DNA of 64,000 bases. Origin: Afipia sp. (GTDB taxonomy: Bacteria; Pseudomonadota; Alphaproteobacteria; Rhizobiales; Xanthobacteraceae). The notes beneath the pieces were generated by a model. That model ran no database searches. It was not told the origin of the DNA and worked only from the letters and a program-made list of their open reading frames with translations. The position numbers and the translations under genes are program-made. The first letter of the stretch is position 1. Each line of letters starts with the position of its first letter. Positions 55,127-64,000 of the stretch are shown here, in pieces. The DNA is taken from contig JAFKER010000009.1 of assembly GCA_017308595.1 (NCBI GenBank), forward strand, positions 62,001 to 126,000, in the 5' to 3' direction.

Positions 55127-56026
55127 TCACGTCACGGCAGGAAATCCGAACAGCCGCTGCGGATTGTCGACGAGAATGCGGTCGCGCAAGGTGTTGTCCG
55201 GCACCCAGTCGGCCAGAAGATCGAGCAGATCGCACACGCCCATCATCACGCCCCAGTTGGCGACATGCGGCCAGTCCGATCCCCAGACACAACGACCGGG
55301 CGCGGCTTCGATGGCGGCGCGAGCGAAGGGAATCGTATCGCGATAGGGCGGGCCTTCCACGGTGTTGCGATACGCGCCGGAGAGCCTCACCCATGCGCCG
55401 TCGCGGAGCAGCGAGAGCAAGGTCTGGAAGCCTTTATGGTCCACGCCGGCCGAGGTCGGAAAGTGACCCACGTGATCGATCAGGAAGGGCACCGGCAGTT
55501 TCGACAGCCGCGGAGCAAGCTCAGGAAGTTGCCGCGCATCGACAAGAAATTGCAGATGCCAGCCCATATCCTTGCACAGCGCGGCATAGTTTTCGACCTG
55601 CGCAAAGCCAATGCCGCCGCCGTAAAGCACGTTGATGCGCAGGCCGACCACGCCCGCGTCCTTCAGCGAATTCTTCTCGGTGTCAGGACAATCAAGCGGG
55701 ATGACGGCGATGCCGCGCAAGCGCTGGCGATAGGCGCGCAGCGCATCCACCATCAGACGATTGTCGGTGCCATGCACGCTGACTTGCGTCAGCACGCCGT
55801 ACGTCATCCCCGTTGCATCCAGCATCGCGATGTAGTCACGCGCGGTCGCTTCCGGCGGCGTGTAGCTGCGCTCCGGCATGAAGGGATAGTTCGGCGGCAG
55901 GCCGATCACATGGGCATGGGTATCGACCGCGCCGCGCGGCACCGTAAAGCGTGCCGGACCGCTTTGATGTGGTTGAGGCCCCGGACATGCCGGGGCCTCG
56001 TTTGGTGGAACGTGTGAATCAGGCAT
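55127..56026 (-). CDS. Amidohydrolase family protein, LigI-like
   Basis: A 299-residue TIM-barrel amidohydrolase (amidohydro_2). Metal ligands are in AVDTHAHVIGLP near the N-terminus, FLIDHVGHFP, and CVWGSDWPHV. The segment LTQVSVHGTDNRLMVDALR resembles LigI, the 2-pyrone-4,6-dicarboxylate hydrolase of protocatechuate 4,5-cleavage; related enzymes hydrolyse other lactones or dicarboxylates. The ATG at 56026 overlaps the MFS gene stop by eight bases, so the transporter and the hydrolase are co-translated. The true substrate is uncertain. Confidence 0.85.
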   Translation of the reverse strand: MPDSHVPPNEAPACPGPQPHQSGPARFTVPRGAVDTHAHVIGLPPNYPFMPERSYTPPEATARDYIAMLDATGMTYGVLTQVSVHGTDNRLMVDALRAYRQRLRGIAVIPLDCPDTEKNSLKDAGVVGLRINVLYGGGIGFAQVENYAALCKDMGWHLQFLVDARQLPELAPRLSKLPVPFLIDHVGHFPTSAGVDHKGFQTLLSLLRDGAWVRLSGAYRNTVEGPPYRDTIPFARAAIEAAPGRCVWGSDWPHVANWGVMMGVCDLLDLLADWVPDNTLRDRILVDNPQRLFGFPAVT

Positions 56027-57317
56027 CGGCGTGAAGAATCCTGCCGCGTGTTTCCGGCAGGGCGAAGGCTGCCAGGAAGAACAGTCCGTAAGCGAGCACG
56101 GCGAAGATGCAGATGGCATTGCCGAGCGTGGTCGATGTCGACAGCCAGCCCACAAGAAACGGGAACAGCGCGCCGATACCGCGGCCGAAATTATAGCAGA
56201 AGCCTTGTCCCGAGCCGCGCAGCCGCGTCGGGAAAAGCTCCGTCAGGAATGCGCCCATGCCGGAGAAGTAACCCGAAGCGAAGAAGCCGAGCGGGAAGCC
56301 GAGCAGCCACAATACCTCGTTGGACAACGGCAGTTGCGTATAGGCGAGAACGACGACCATCGCACCAAGCGAGAAAGTCAGGAACAGATTGCGCCGTCCG
56401 ATCCGGTCCGCGAGCCACGCACCGACGAGATAGCCGATGAACGATCCGATAATCAGCGCCGCGAGATAACCGGTGGAGCCGACAATCGAGAGCTTGCGCT
56501 CGGTGGTGAGGAAGCGCGGCACCCAGAAGGTGATGGCGTAATAGCCGCCCTGGCAGCCGGTCGCGGCGAGCGAGGCAAGGATCGTGGTTTTCGCGATGGG
56601 GCCTGAGAAGATTTCCCACAATGCGGGGCTGTCGCCGGAGACCTTTTGCTTCGCCAGAGTCTCGGCGGCGACCTTCGGTTCTTCGACGTAACGGCGCAGG
56701 AAGAACACCAAAATCGCAGGCAACGCGCCGATGGCAAACATCCAGCGCCATGCAATATCTGCGGGCAGATAGGAGAACAGAAGCGCCTGCGACAGCACCG
56801 CAAGGCCCCAGCCGACGGCCCAGCCTGATTGGACCGATCCAACCGCGCGGCCGCGATATTGCGGGCGAATGACTTCGCCCATCAGGACGGCGCCTGCCGC
56901 CCATTCGCCGCCGAAACCGAGGCCGAGCAGGGCGCGCGCCACCAGAAGCTGATCGAAGTTCTGTACAAAGGCACAGACCAGCGAGAAGAACGAGAACCAG
57001 ATGATGGTGATCTGCAGTGTCTTGACGCGTCCGATGCGGTCGCAGAGATAGCCGGCAAGCCAGCCGCCGATGGCTGAGGCGAGCAGTGTGACGGTGCCTG
57101 CAAGACCGGCCGTGCCGGGATCGACCTTCCACATGGTGATGATGGTGCCGATCACCAGCGGATAGATCATGAAGTCCATGCCGTCGAGCGACCAGCCCGC
57201 GAAGCAGGCCCAGAACGTGCGGCGTTCCGGTTTGTTCATGTCGCGATAGAAGGCGAGAAGGCTGCTGTCCTCGATCGGCGCAACTTCCATCGCGCCGGGC
57301 TGTTGAGCCGTACTCAT
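56019..57317 (-). CDS. MFS transporter, aromatic acid/sialate-symporter-like
   Basis: A 432-residue 12-helix transporter. The first helix region is FYRDMNKPERRTFWACFAGWSLDGMDFMIYPLVIGTI, with the loop 2-3 motif GWLAGYLCDRIGRVKTL and RALLGLGFGGEWAAGAVLMGEVI. The family resembles aromatic-acid and sialic-acid proton symporters. It is the first gene of a two-gene unit with the LigI-like hydrolase, so a plausible role is uptake of an aromatic-derived acid or lactone that the hydrolase opens. Confidence 0.88.
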   Translation of the reverse strand: MSTAQQPGAMEVAPIEDSSLLAFYRDMNKPERRTFWACFAGWSLDGMDFMIYPLVIGTIITMWKVDPGTAGLAGTVTLLASAIGGWLAGYLCDRIGRVKTLQITIIWFSFFSLVCAFVQNFDQLLVARALLGLGFGGEWAAGAVLMGEVIRPQYRGRAVGSVQSGWAVGWGLAVLSQALLFSYLPADIAWRWMFAIGALPAILVFFLRRYVEEPKVAAETLAKQKVSGDSPALWEIFSGPIAKTTILASLAATGCQGGYYAITFWVPRFLTTERKLSIVGSTGYLAALIIGSFIGYLVGAWLADRIGRRNLFLTFSLGAMVVVLAYTQLPLSNEVLWLLGFPLGFFASGYFSGMGAFLTELFPTRLRGSGQGFCYNFGRGIGALFPFLVGWLSTSTTLGNAICIFAVLAYGLFFLAAFALPETRGRILHADA

Positions 57318-57479
57318 GGTGGATGCTCCCTATCGTCCGCGGCGTTGTTGCGACCCTGCGCTCGCCGCGCATCGCGAGGGCTTAGGCCGCGTGACGTCGT
57401 CCGGAGGCCCGTGCGGCAAATACTACGCGCATCATTTTACCTGTCATCTGGCAAATGCAGGCCGCAGGTCTGAAAGGCT

Positions 57480-59222
57480 CTAATAACCGGCCGCTTCCGC
57501 TCCGCGCGTGCGGGGATCGGGCGCGCCGAGCAGGCCATCGGGCGTAATTGCAATCGAATTGGCCGAGGTTTGGCCGAGCGGCTCGATGACCTTGTGTCCG
57601 CGCTCACGCAGCGCAGCAAGCGTTGCTTCGGAGAAACCGCGCTCGACGCGAACCTCATCGGGCAGCCATTGATGATGCAGCCGCGGCGCCGAAACCGCCG
57701 CGGCGATATTCATGTCGAAGTCGATGGCATTGAGGAGGACCTGAAGCACCGCTGAAATAATCCGGCTCCCGCCGGGCGAACCGGTCACCAGCACCGGTTG
57801 GCCGTCCTTCAGCACGATTGTCGGCGACATCGATGACAGCGGACGCTTTCCGGGTCCGGGCAGATTGGCTTCGAAGCCGACAAGGCCGTAGGCGTTCGAC
57901 GCGCCGGGTGCTGCGGTGAAATCGTCCAGTTCATTGTTGAGCAGAACGCCGGTGCCCTCGGCCACGAGCCCGAGGCCGTAGCTGAAGTTTAGCGTGTAGG
58001 TGTTGCTCACCGCGTTGCCGGAGGAATCCACCACCGAGTAGTGCGTGGTGTTGCTGCCTTCGCGCGGGGAGGTTGCCGTGGCTTCGCTCCAGGGTGTGGC
58101 TTTCGACAGGTCGATGGTGGCGCGTTGCCTGGCGGCATAGTCCTTTCCGGTCAGTTGAAAGGTCGGCGCGTTGACGAACGCCGGATCGCCGAGATAGCGC
58201 GCACGGTCGGCATAGGCGCGCTTCATCGCCTCGATCGTGACGTGAAGCGCATCGACCGAACCTGCGCCCATTTCCCGCAGCTTGTAGCCTTCGAGAATGT
58301 TGAGCGTCTCGATCAGCACAGTGCCGCCCGACGAGGGAAGCGGCATCGAAACGATATCGAAGCCGCGATAGGTGCCGCGCACCGGCGCGCGAATGACGGG
58401 CCGATAGTCCTTCAGATCGTCGCGGGTTATGATGCCGCCCGCAGCCTGAATGGCGGCGGCAAGCCTGTCGGCGACAGGCCCTTCGTAGAACCCACGCACA
58501 CCGTGCGCCGAAATCGCTTCCAGTGTGGTGGCGAGATCGTTCTGGATCAGCCGGTCGCCGGGCTGCAGCGATGTGCCGTCGGCGCGCGAGAAAATCCTCG
58601 CGCTCGAAGGCCATTTTGCCAGCCGACGGTGCCAGTCAGGCAATGTGTCGGCGGTATCGTCCGCGATGAAAAAGCCGTCGCGGGCGAGCGGGATTGCGGG
58701 TGCGATGAGGTCTGCGAGCTTGAATTTTCCGGAGCCGTATTTCTCAAGGGCGAGCGCGAGCCCTGCGACGGTGCCCGGTACTCCAACGCCGAGTGCCTGG
58801 TCGCGTGACTTTTTCGTATCCGGCTTGCCGTCATCGCCGAGAAACATATCGCGCGTCGCGGCGGCTGGGGCGCTTTCGCGATAATCGATGGCGATGTCTT
58901 CGCCGCTTGCAAGATGGATCATCATGAAGCCGCCGCCGCCGATATTACCGGCGCGTGGATAGGTGACGGCCATGGCGAATCCGGTGGCGACCGCGGCATC
59001 GATGGCGTTTCCGCCGCGTGACAGAACGTCACGGCCGATCTGTGCCGCGATCTTTTCCTGTGCGACCACCATGCCGTGCTTCGCGGCAACCGGGCGGAGG
59101 GTCTCGATCGCTGGCGGCGCATAGTAGCCATGCCGCGAGTCCTGTGCGAACAGGCGCGAAGACGACAAGCTTATGACGCACGCGGCCAAGGCGAGTAAGC
59201 TGCGTTTGGTAAACAGGATCAT
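57480..59222 (-). CDS. ggt: Gamma-glutamyltransferase
   Basis: A periplasmic N-terminal nucleophile hydrolase that transfers or hydrolyses gamma-glutamyl groups such as glutathione. The 580-residue precursor has signal peptide MILFTKRSLLALAACVISL to LFA and is processed before Thr392 in SNTTHYSVVDSSGN. Binding segments include DYRESAP and PLPSSGGTVLIETLNILEGY, and ultimately GSPGGSRIISAVLQVLLN in the small subunit. The catalytic Thr and the P-S-S loop are intact. It is a single gene, divergent from an MFS gene, and near a GST gene on the other strand. Confidence 0.95.
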   Translation of the reverse strand: MILFTKRSLLALAACVISLSSSRLFAQDSRHGYYAPPAIETLRPVAAKHGMVVAQEKIAAQIGRDVLSRGGNAIDAAVATGFAMAVTYPRAGNIGGGGFMMIHLASGEDIAIDYRESAPAAATRDMFLGDDGKPDTKKSRDQALGVGVPGTVAGLALALEKYGSGKFKLADLIAPAIPLARDGFFIADDTADTLPDWHRRLAKWPSSARIFSRADGTSLQPGDRLIQNDLATTLEAISAHGVRGFYEGPVADRLAAAIQAAGGIITRDDLKDYRPVIRAPVRGTYRGFDIVSMPLPSSGGTVLIETLNILEGYKLREMGAGSVDALHVTIEAMKRAYADRARYLGDPAFVNAPTFQLTGKDYAARQRATIDLSKATPWSEATATSPREGSNTTHYSVVDSSGNAVSNTYTLNFSYGLGLVAEGTGVLLNNELDDFTAAPGASNAYGLVGFEANLPGPGKRPLSSMSPTIVLKDGQPVLVTGSPGGSRIISAVLQVLLNAIDFDMNIAAAVSAPRLHHQWLPDEVRVERGFSEATLAALRERGHKVIEPLGQTSANSIAITPDGLLGAPDPRTRGAEAAGY

Positions 59223-59369
59223 AAGCTACTCCGGCGATCCGCGCTCGATGACGCAAACGTCCGATTCAGGGCACTGGGTAAAAACGCGGTGGCAATTGAC
59301 CCGCCGCACTATATGGTTTTGCTGCAGCGTCGAACAATGTCCGGCGCTGATTCGGCAGGAAATTCGATC

Positions 59370-60785
59370 ATGGCTCAAGCTGTCCAGGTGCATGACAGTC
59401 ACGCGTCCGCGCCGCAGCGGACGTACCCACCGCGTTCGGCGGTTTGGGGCTGGATTTTTTTCGACTGGGCCGCGCAGCCATACTTCACTCTGATCACGAC
59501 CTTCGTGTTTGCGCCCTACTTCGCCTCGCGTGTGGCATCCGATCCGGTCGCGGGCCAGTCGAGCTGGGGTTATGCCACCGCGGCGGCGGGACTGGTGATC
59601 GCCATGCTCTCGCCGGTGCTCGGCGCTATCGCCGATGCGGGTGGCCGCCGCAAGCCATGGATCGCGGTGTTCGGTGCGCTTCTTGTGATCGGCTCGTCGC
59701 TGATGTGGATCGGAAAGCCCGGTGATCCATCGATCATCGTGCCGCTGCTGATTGCCTATGCGATCGCGACCATCGGCGTGGAATTCGCAACCGTCTTCAA
59801 CAATGCGATGATGCCGACACTGGTGCCGCCCGAGCGCATCGGGCGGTTGTCCGGCACCGGATGGGCCACCGGTTACGTTGGCGGAATTCTGAGCCTTGTC
59901 CTTGTACTCGGCTTCATGGCGGCGAATCCATCGACAGGCAAAACCCTGTTCGGCCTCACGCCGATTCTTGGCCTCAACCCCGCAGAATTCGAAGGCGATC
60001 GCTTCACCGGGCCGCTGACCGCGATCTGGTTTATCATCTTCGTGCTGCCGATGTTTTTGCTGACACCCGATCATGCTGCAAAGATGCCTGCGCGGGGTGC
60101 GGTTCGTCAGGGCCTGCAGGAACTGCGCGAAACACTGGCGCGATTGCCGAAGACGCCCTCGATGCTGGCGTTTTTGATCGCCAACATGATTTATATGGAC
60201 GGCCTCGTGTCGCTGTTCGCGTTCGGCGGCATCTATGCCGCAGGCACGTTCGGCTGGAATACGATCCAGATTGGCACGTTCGGCATTCTGCTCGCGATCT
60301 CCGGCACCATCGGCGCGTGGCTCGGCGGGCGGCTCGATGACAAGCTCGGGCCGAAAACGGTGGTTGCCGGAAGTCTCATGATTCTTCTCGGCGCGATTGC
60401 TTCGATCCTGCTCATCAGCCGCGATACGATCTTCTTTATTCCGGTGACGCCGCCCGTTTCGGATGGCGGCCTGTTCGCGGCGCCCGCTGAAAAAGCCTAT
60501 CTCGCGCTCGGGTTTCTGATCGGCCTCGCCGCGGGTCCGATGCAGGCGGCATCGCGGACCATGCTGATTCGCCTCGCGCCGAAAGACCGCATCACGCAAT
60601 GCTTCGGCCTGTTCGCGCTGACGGGGAAGGTCACGTCGTTTTTAGGCCCGCTGCTGATCGGGCTAGTGACGGCCGCCGCGAACAGCCAGAAGGCCGGAAT
60701 GGCCGTGCTGGTGCTGTTCTTCGCGAGCGGCCTCATACTCCTGACGCGCGTGAAAGCTGAAGCCGTTCGCGCACGCCCGGTCTGA
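59370..60785 (+). CDS. MFS transporter, UMF1 family
   Basis: A 471-residue transporter of about 12 helices. It starts near [15 protein letters not shown] with the conserved [24 protein letters not shown] that is the UMF1/Atg22-like opening, then [36 protein letters not shown] is the second-half loop motif. ATG 59370 has an AGGAAA ribosome site, whereas ATG 59337 and the frame start at 59289 do not. The substrate is unknown. It converges directly on purH, with no gap between stops. Confidence 0.88.
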   Translation: MAQAVQVHDSHASAPQRTYPPRSAVWGWIFFDWAAQPYFTLITTFVFAPYFASRVASDPVAGQSSWGYATAAAGLVIAMLSPVLGAIADAGGRRKPWIAVFGALLVIGSSLMWIGKPGDPSIIVPLLIAYAIATIGVEFATVFNNAMMPTLVPPERIGRLSGTGWATGYVGGILSLVLVLGFMAANPSTGKTLFGLTPILGLNPAEFEGDRFTGPLTAIWFIIFVLPMFLLTPDHAAKMPARGAVRQGLQELRETLARLPKTPSMLAFLIANMIYMDGLVSLFAFGGIYAAGTFGWNTIQIGTFGILLAISGTIGAWLGGRLDDKLGPKTVVAGSLMILLGAIASILLISRDTIFFIPVTPPVSDGGLFAAPAEKAYLALGFLIGLAAGPMQAASRTMLIRLAPKDRITQCFGLFALTGKVTSFLGPLLIGLVTAAANSQKAGMAVLVLFFASGLILLTRVKAEAVRARPV

Positions 60786-62378
60786 TCAGTGCTTGAAGTG
60801 CCGGGTGCCGGTGAACACCATGGCGATGCCGTGGGCATCGGCGGCTTCGATCACCTCATTGTCGCGCATGGAGCCGCCGGGCTGAACAACGGCGGTTGCA
60901 CCAGCTTCGATCGCCACGAGCAATCCGTCGGCGAACGGGAAGAAGGCGTCGGACGCGACCACCGAGCCCTTGGTCATCGGCGCAGCCAGTCCCAATTCCT
61001 TTGCAGCATCTTCCGCCTTGCGCGCGGCGATGCGCGCCGAATCGACACGGCTCATCTGGCCCGCGCCGATGCCGACGGTGGCGAGATCCTTCGCATAGAT
61101 GATGGTGTTCGACTTCACATGCTTGGCGACACGGAACGCGAACCGCAGATCGTTCAGTTCGGCCTCGGTCGGTGCGCGCTTGGTGACGGTCTTGAAAGTC
61201 ATGTCGTCGACAACCGCGTTGTCGCGCGACTGTACCAATAGTCCGCCCGCGACCGTCTTGGTCATCAGGCCTGCAGCACGCGGATCAGGCAAGCCGCCCG
61301 CCAGCAACAGGCGCAGGTTCTTGCGCTTGCCGATAATGGCGATCGCTTCATCGGTCGCGTCCGGCGCGATGATGACTTCGGTGAAAATGCCGGCGACGGC
61401 ATTCGCCGCGTCCGCATCGAGCTTGCGGTTGAAAGCGATGATGCCGCCATAGGCAGAGGTCGAATCACAGGCGAGCGCCTTGCGATAGGCGCTTGCAAGG
61501 TCCGCTCCCTCCGCGACGCCGCACGGATTGGCGTGCTTGACGATAACACAGGCCGCCGTGCGCTTGGCGTCGAATTCCGAGACGGCTTCATAGGCCGCGT
61601 CGGTATCGTTGATGTTGTTGTAGGACAGTTCCTTGCCCTGCAACTGGCGCGCGGTGGCGACGCCGGGGCGGCGCTCGGGCGACTTGTAGAACGACGCCTG
61701 CTGATGCGGATTTTCGCCGTAGCGCAGCGCTTGGATCAGCTTGCCGCCGAAAGCGCGGAAATCCGGGGCTTCGATCTTCAGCTGTTCGGCGAACCAGTTC
61801 GAGATCGCGGCATCATAGGCAGCGGTGCGTGCGTAAGCTTTCTGCGCCAGCTTCCTGCGCAACGACAGCGTTGTCGCGCCGTTGTTGGCGGCGAGTTCAT
61901 CCAATACAGCCTGATAATCGGACGCTTCGACAACCACGGCGACATCGTGATGGTTCTTTGCCGCGGCGCGAATCATCGCCGGGCCGCCGATGTCGATGTT
62001 CTCGATGCAGTCGTCCTCGGACGCGCCTTTGTCGACGGTTGCTTCGAACGGATAGAGATTGACCACCAGCAAATCGATCGGCGCGATGCCATGATCTTTC
62101 ATGCTGCGGGTGTGATCGGCATTGTCGCGGATCGCGAGCAGGCCGCCATGCACATTCGGATGCAGGGTCTTGACCCGCCCGTCCATCATTTCCGGGAATC
62201 CCGTCAAATCGGAAACATCGCGGACCTTCAGGCCGGCCTCGGCAATGGCCTTGGCGGTGCCGCCGGTGGAGACCAGCTCGATGCCGATGCCTGAGAGTGC
62301 GCGTGCGAACTCGATCAGACCGGATTTGTCGGAAACGGAAAGGAGTGCGCGCGTGACACGGCGCGGGTGGTCAGCCAT
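60786..62378 (-). CDS. purH: Bifunctional AICAR formyltransferase / IMP cyclohydrolase
   Basis: PurH carries out the last two steps of IMP synthesis. The 530-residue protein has an N-terminal MGS-type cyclohydrolase domain ([32 protein letters not shown]) and C-terminal formyltransferase domain with [30 protein letters not shown] and [11 protein letters not shown]. The HANPCG motif supplies the catalytic Lys-His. AICAR released by the HisHF reaction at the left end of the window feeds this step. It follows the heparinase-like gene by 123 bases on the same strand. Confidence 0.97.
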   Translation of the reverse strand: MADHPRRVTRALLSVSDKSGLIEFARALSGIGIELVSTGGTAKAIAEAGLKVRDVSDLTGFPEMMDGRVKTLHPNVHGGLLAIRDNADHTRSMKDHGIAPIDLLVVNLYPFEATVDKGASEDDCIENIDIGGPAMIRAAAKNHHDVAVVVEASDYQAVLDELAANNGATTLSLRRKLAQKAYARTAAYDAAISNWFAEQLKIEAPDFRAFGGKLIQALRYGENPHQQASFYKSPERRPGVATARQLQGKELSYNNINDTDAAYEAVSEFDAKRTAACVIVKHANPCGVAEGADLASAYRKALACDSTSAYGGIIAFNRKLDADAANAVAGIFTEVIIAPDATDEAIAIIGKRKNLRLLLAGGLPDPRAAGLMTKTVAGGLLVQSRDNAVVDDMTFKTVTKRAPTEAELNDLRFAFRVAKHVKSNTIIYAKDLATVGIGAGQMSRVDSARIAARKAEDAAKELGLAAPMTKGSVVASDAFFPFADGLLVAIEAGATAVVQPGGSMRDNEVIEAADAHGIAMVFTGTRHFKH

Positions 62379-62501
62379 GAGATAAGGATCCTGGTTCGAT
62401 AGATGTCGCCGGGTAGCACGGTTTTTCGCCCGGCAAAACGGTGCAATTCGCCAAACTGTTGCTTTTTTGAGGGCAACTGAAACAGGATAAAATTCAGCTG
62501 T

Positions 62502-64000
62502 TTAAAGCGGCAATTCCGGCTCCCGCCGGGCGTCGCGGCGGGCGTTGGTGACGGAAGCGGAGGCCGACGAGCGGGTAAAGCTCCAGCGCACGCTCGGGGA
62601 ATCCTTTCGCTGCTGCCGGATCACGATCTGGGATGTCCGGCGCGGGCCGTCCGACCCGGCCAGAAACACGCTGTCTTCCAGGTCGACCTTGTCGTGAGGG
62701 GCCTCGAAGGTCCAGACGTCACGGTTGGGCAGCACCAGCATCACGCCATGCGCGTCGGTCAGGCGGTTCGCCTTGACCGACGGATGCAGATGAAATCGCA
62801 ACACATAATCGTCGGGCTTGTTGCGCGTTGAGGAGCCCGATGCATTCAGTAACGTATCCTCGCCATCAAGACGGCTGCCGTCGCCGGAAAGCGTCAGGCT
62901 GCGCTGATGGACGACCCCGAATTGCCGCGCATAGGCGTCATGGGTTGCGGTCAACTGGATATTGTCGTCGTCGGCTTCGCGGAACACGCCCACATTGGAG
63001 GGGCCGGAGACAATCGGTGCGCCCTGCAGCATCCGCTTCATCGCCGGCAATTCGATGAACTGGCACGACGATGTGTCGTGGCAGATCAGGGTCGAATGCG
63101 CCGCCGTCGAGCGCGCGAAGGAGCGCCAGTTGTCACGACTGGTGGAAGGAATCCCGCAATTGACCACGATACGCCCGGTGCCGGACGACAATTCGAACGA
63201 CAGGCACCCGGCGTGAGCATCGCGGCTGACTGCCGGTGCGGGCGGCGCGCCCGTGTCCATGATGATCGCGGTCGAACCTGCATCGAGGCGCTGAAAGCCC
63301 GAATGCGGCATGTTCGACATCGGAATGCCATGGGTATCGTCATAGGCCAGCAGCGTCGCGAGCAGACCCGAAGGCGCGCTGCTCATGCCGTTGAACAGTG
63401 CGAAGCTGCCGTCACCATGCCGAAAGAAACGCAGCATCGGCATCATGCGGTCGATTGCGTTGAGAAGTGCAGGCGGCGGCGCAATGTTGCGCGCCGTATA
63501 GGTCTGGCGCAGCGGCAAAAGGTCGGGCAGCAGTTCGATCAGCGCGCCGGGATTTCGCGAGATGTGTCCGCCATCGGGCAACAGTTGCCGTTGCAGTTCG
63601 TCGGATAGTTTGCGCGATGCGGACTTGATGTGCTTGGCCTGATTGGCGAGGCACAGCGAGGCATAGCACAGGGCGATCAACACCTGCAGGCGCGGCACGC
63701 CGTCGGGAATGTCGACCATGGTGTAGCGCAGATAGCGAATCTCGCGGGTCAGGCTGCGCAGGAAGCGCCGATAGAATTTTCCGTCGGCATCGTTCAGCAC
63801 CAGCGGCGCCTGCGACAGCAGCGAGATGACACGCCGCGCCAGCACATCCGCGCGCCAGCCGATGCCGCGCTTGCGGATTGGTTTTGAAATCCAGTCGTCG
63901 ATCAGTGCGCGGGCATTGGCCCGGGTGATCGCGGAATCGGCGGCGCGCAGATGACGCAGCCAGCCGAAACCGAGCAGATTGGCTTCCCAGTCATCCGAGG
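62502..64000 (-). CDS. Heparinase II/III-family protein, 5' end missing
   Basis: The frame stays open from TAA at 62502 to the right edge; about 498 codons are visible and I estimate fewer than 100 are missing. The C-terminal lyase-like beta region has DTGAPPAPAVSRDAHAGCLSFELSSGTGRIVVNCGIP and VLRFHLHPSVKANRLTDAHGVML, the usual Heparinase II/III signature. The visible upstream part (GWLRHLRAADSAITRANARALIDDW) is the alpha/alpha-toroid. Which polysaccharide is cut is unknown. GTG 63845 is only an internal in-frame codon. The gene lies before purH as often seen in this group. Confidence 0.88.
   Translation of the reverse strand, partial: SDDWEANLLGFGWLRHLRAADSAITRANARALIDDWISKPIRKRGIGWRADVLARRVISLLSQAPLVLNDADGKFYRRFLRSLTREIRYLRYTMVDIPDGVPRLQVLIALCYASLCLANQAKHIKSASRKLSDELQRQLLPDGGHISRNPGALIELLPDLLPLRQTYTARNIAPPPALLNAIDRMMPMLRFFRHGDGSFALFNGMSSAPSGLLATLLAYDDTHGIPMSNMPHSGFQRLDAGSTAIIMDTGAPPAPAVSRDAHAGCLSFELSSGTGRIVVNCGIPSTSRDNWRSFARSTAAHSTLICHDTSSCQFIELPAMKRMLQGAPIVSGPSNVGVFREADDDNIQLTATHDAYARQFGVVHQRSLTLSGDGSRLDGEDTLLNASGSSTRNKPDDYVLRFHLHPSVKANRLTDAHGVMLVLPNRDVWTFEAPHDKVDLEDSVFLAGSDGPRRTSQIVIRQQRKDSPSVRWSFTRSSASASVTNARRDARREPELPL

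Noticed and set aside
55022-56017. A 331-codon plus-strand frame over the amidohydrolase
   Set aside because: Shadow frame without family features; the opposing gene has all metal-ligand motifs.
59226-60599. A 457-codon minus-strand frame over the UMF1 transporter
   Set aside because: Composition is Arg/Asp/Gln-rich shadow sequence; the plus-strand transporter has clear helices and motifs.

Overview
This is a 64 kb stretch of high-GC alphaproteobacterial chromosome. Gene content and order (hisB-hisH-hisA-hisF-hisE-coaA, hslV-DUF2585-hslU, tim44-mltA-smr, secB/dnaQ-coaE-maf-ppsR, hemJ-rho-mnmE-mnmG-rsmG-parA-parB, paired glnK-amtB units, OlsB-type acyltransferase) point to Hyphomicrobiales, most likely the Bradyrhizobium/Rhodopseudomonas/Afipia family (Nitrobacteraceae). 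The family assignment is inference from recalled synteny and protein style; no search was run. There are 61 protein genes, two of them cut by the window edges, and one tRNA. I see no rRNA, insertion sequence, prophage or CRISPR.

Left part, 1-15.9 kb: the 3' end of an ornithine-lipid acyltransferase converges on a minus-strand histidine operon that ends in pantothenate kinase. The divergent plus-strand unit encodes the HslVU protease with DUF2585 between its subunits. Next come an orphan membrane protein, the minus-strand tim44-mltA-smr group, secB, and the minus-strand group ppsR-maf-coaE-dnaQ.

Central part, 15.9-24.5 kb: this looks like the replication-origin and partition neighbourhood. 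A 578-base, locally AT-rich gap between ppsR and hemJ has six GANTC methylation sites and a few degenerate DnaA-box-like words, so it is my oriC candidate. It is followed by rho, mnmE, three parS-type palindromes, mnmG, rsmG (with a fourth parS inside its coding sequence), parA and parB. These belong to the ParABS segregation system.

24.5-49.9 kb is mostly housekeeping: holA-lptE-leuS, a membrane GGDEF protein, a YggS-type PLP protein, an L,D-transpeptidase divergent from a CenR-like regulator, xthA, lolA-like, ftsK, an aminotransferase, two tandem glnK-amtB ammonium units with a sigma-54-like promoter before one, a GYF_2/DUF898-like membrane protein, tesB, a UbiH-like flavoprotein, small conserved proteins, a TetR repressor with two perfect inverted operators controlling a small membrane protein, a LON-domain protein and a thioredoxin/TPR protein.

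50.2-64 kb is more accessory: tRNA-Gly(GCC), a ketopantoate-reductase-like gene, an SDR without its usual catalytic tyrosine, an orphan branched-chain-type binding protein whose promoter spacer holds a palindrome beside an HxlR regulator, a GST, a LigI-like amidohydrolase overlapping an MFS transporter, gamma-glutamyltransferase, a UMF1-type transporter, purH and a truncated heparinase-family gene. No obviously new defence or mobile system is visible. The items most worth a second look are the oriC/parS region, the two operator architectures at 47.8 and 53.7 kb, the SDR with a substituted active site, and the unusual MltA tail.
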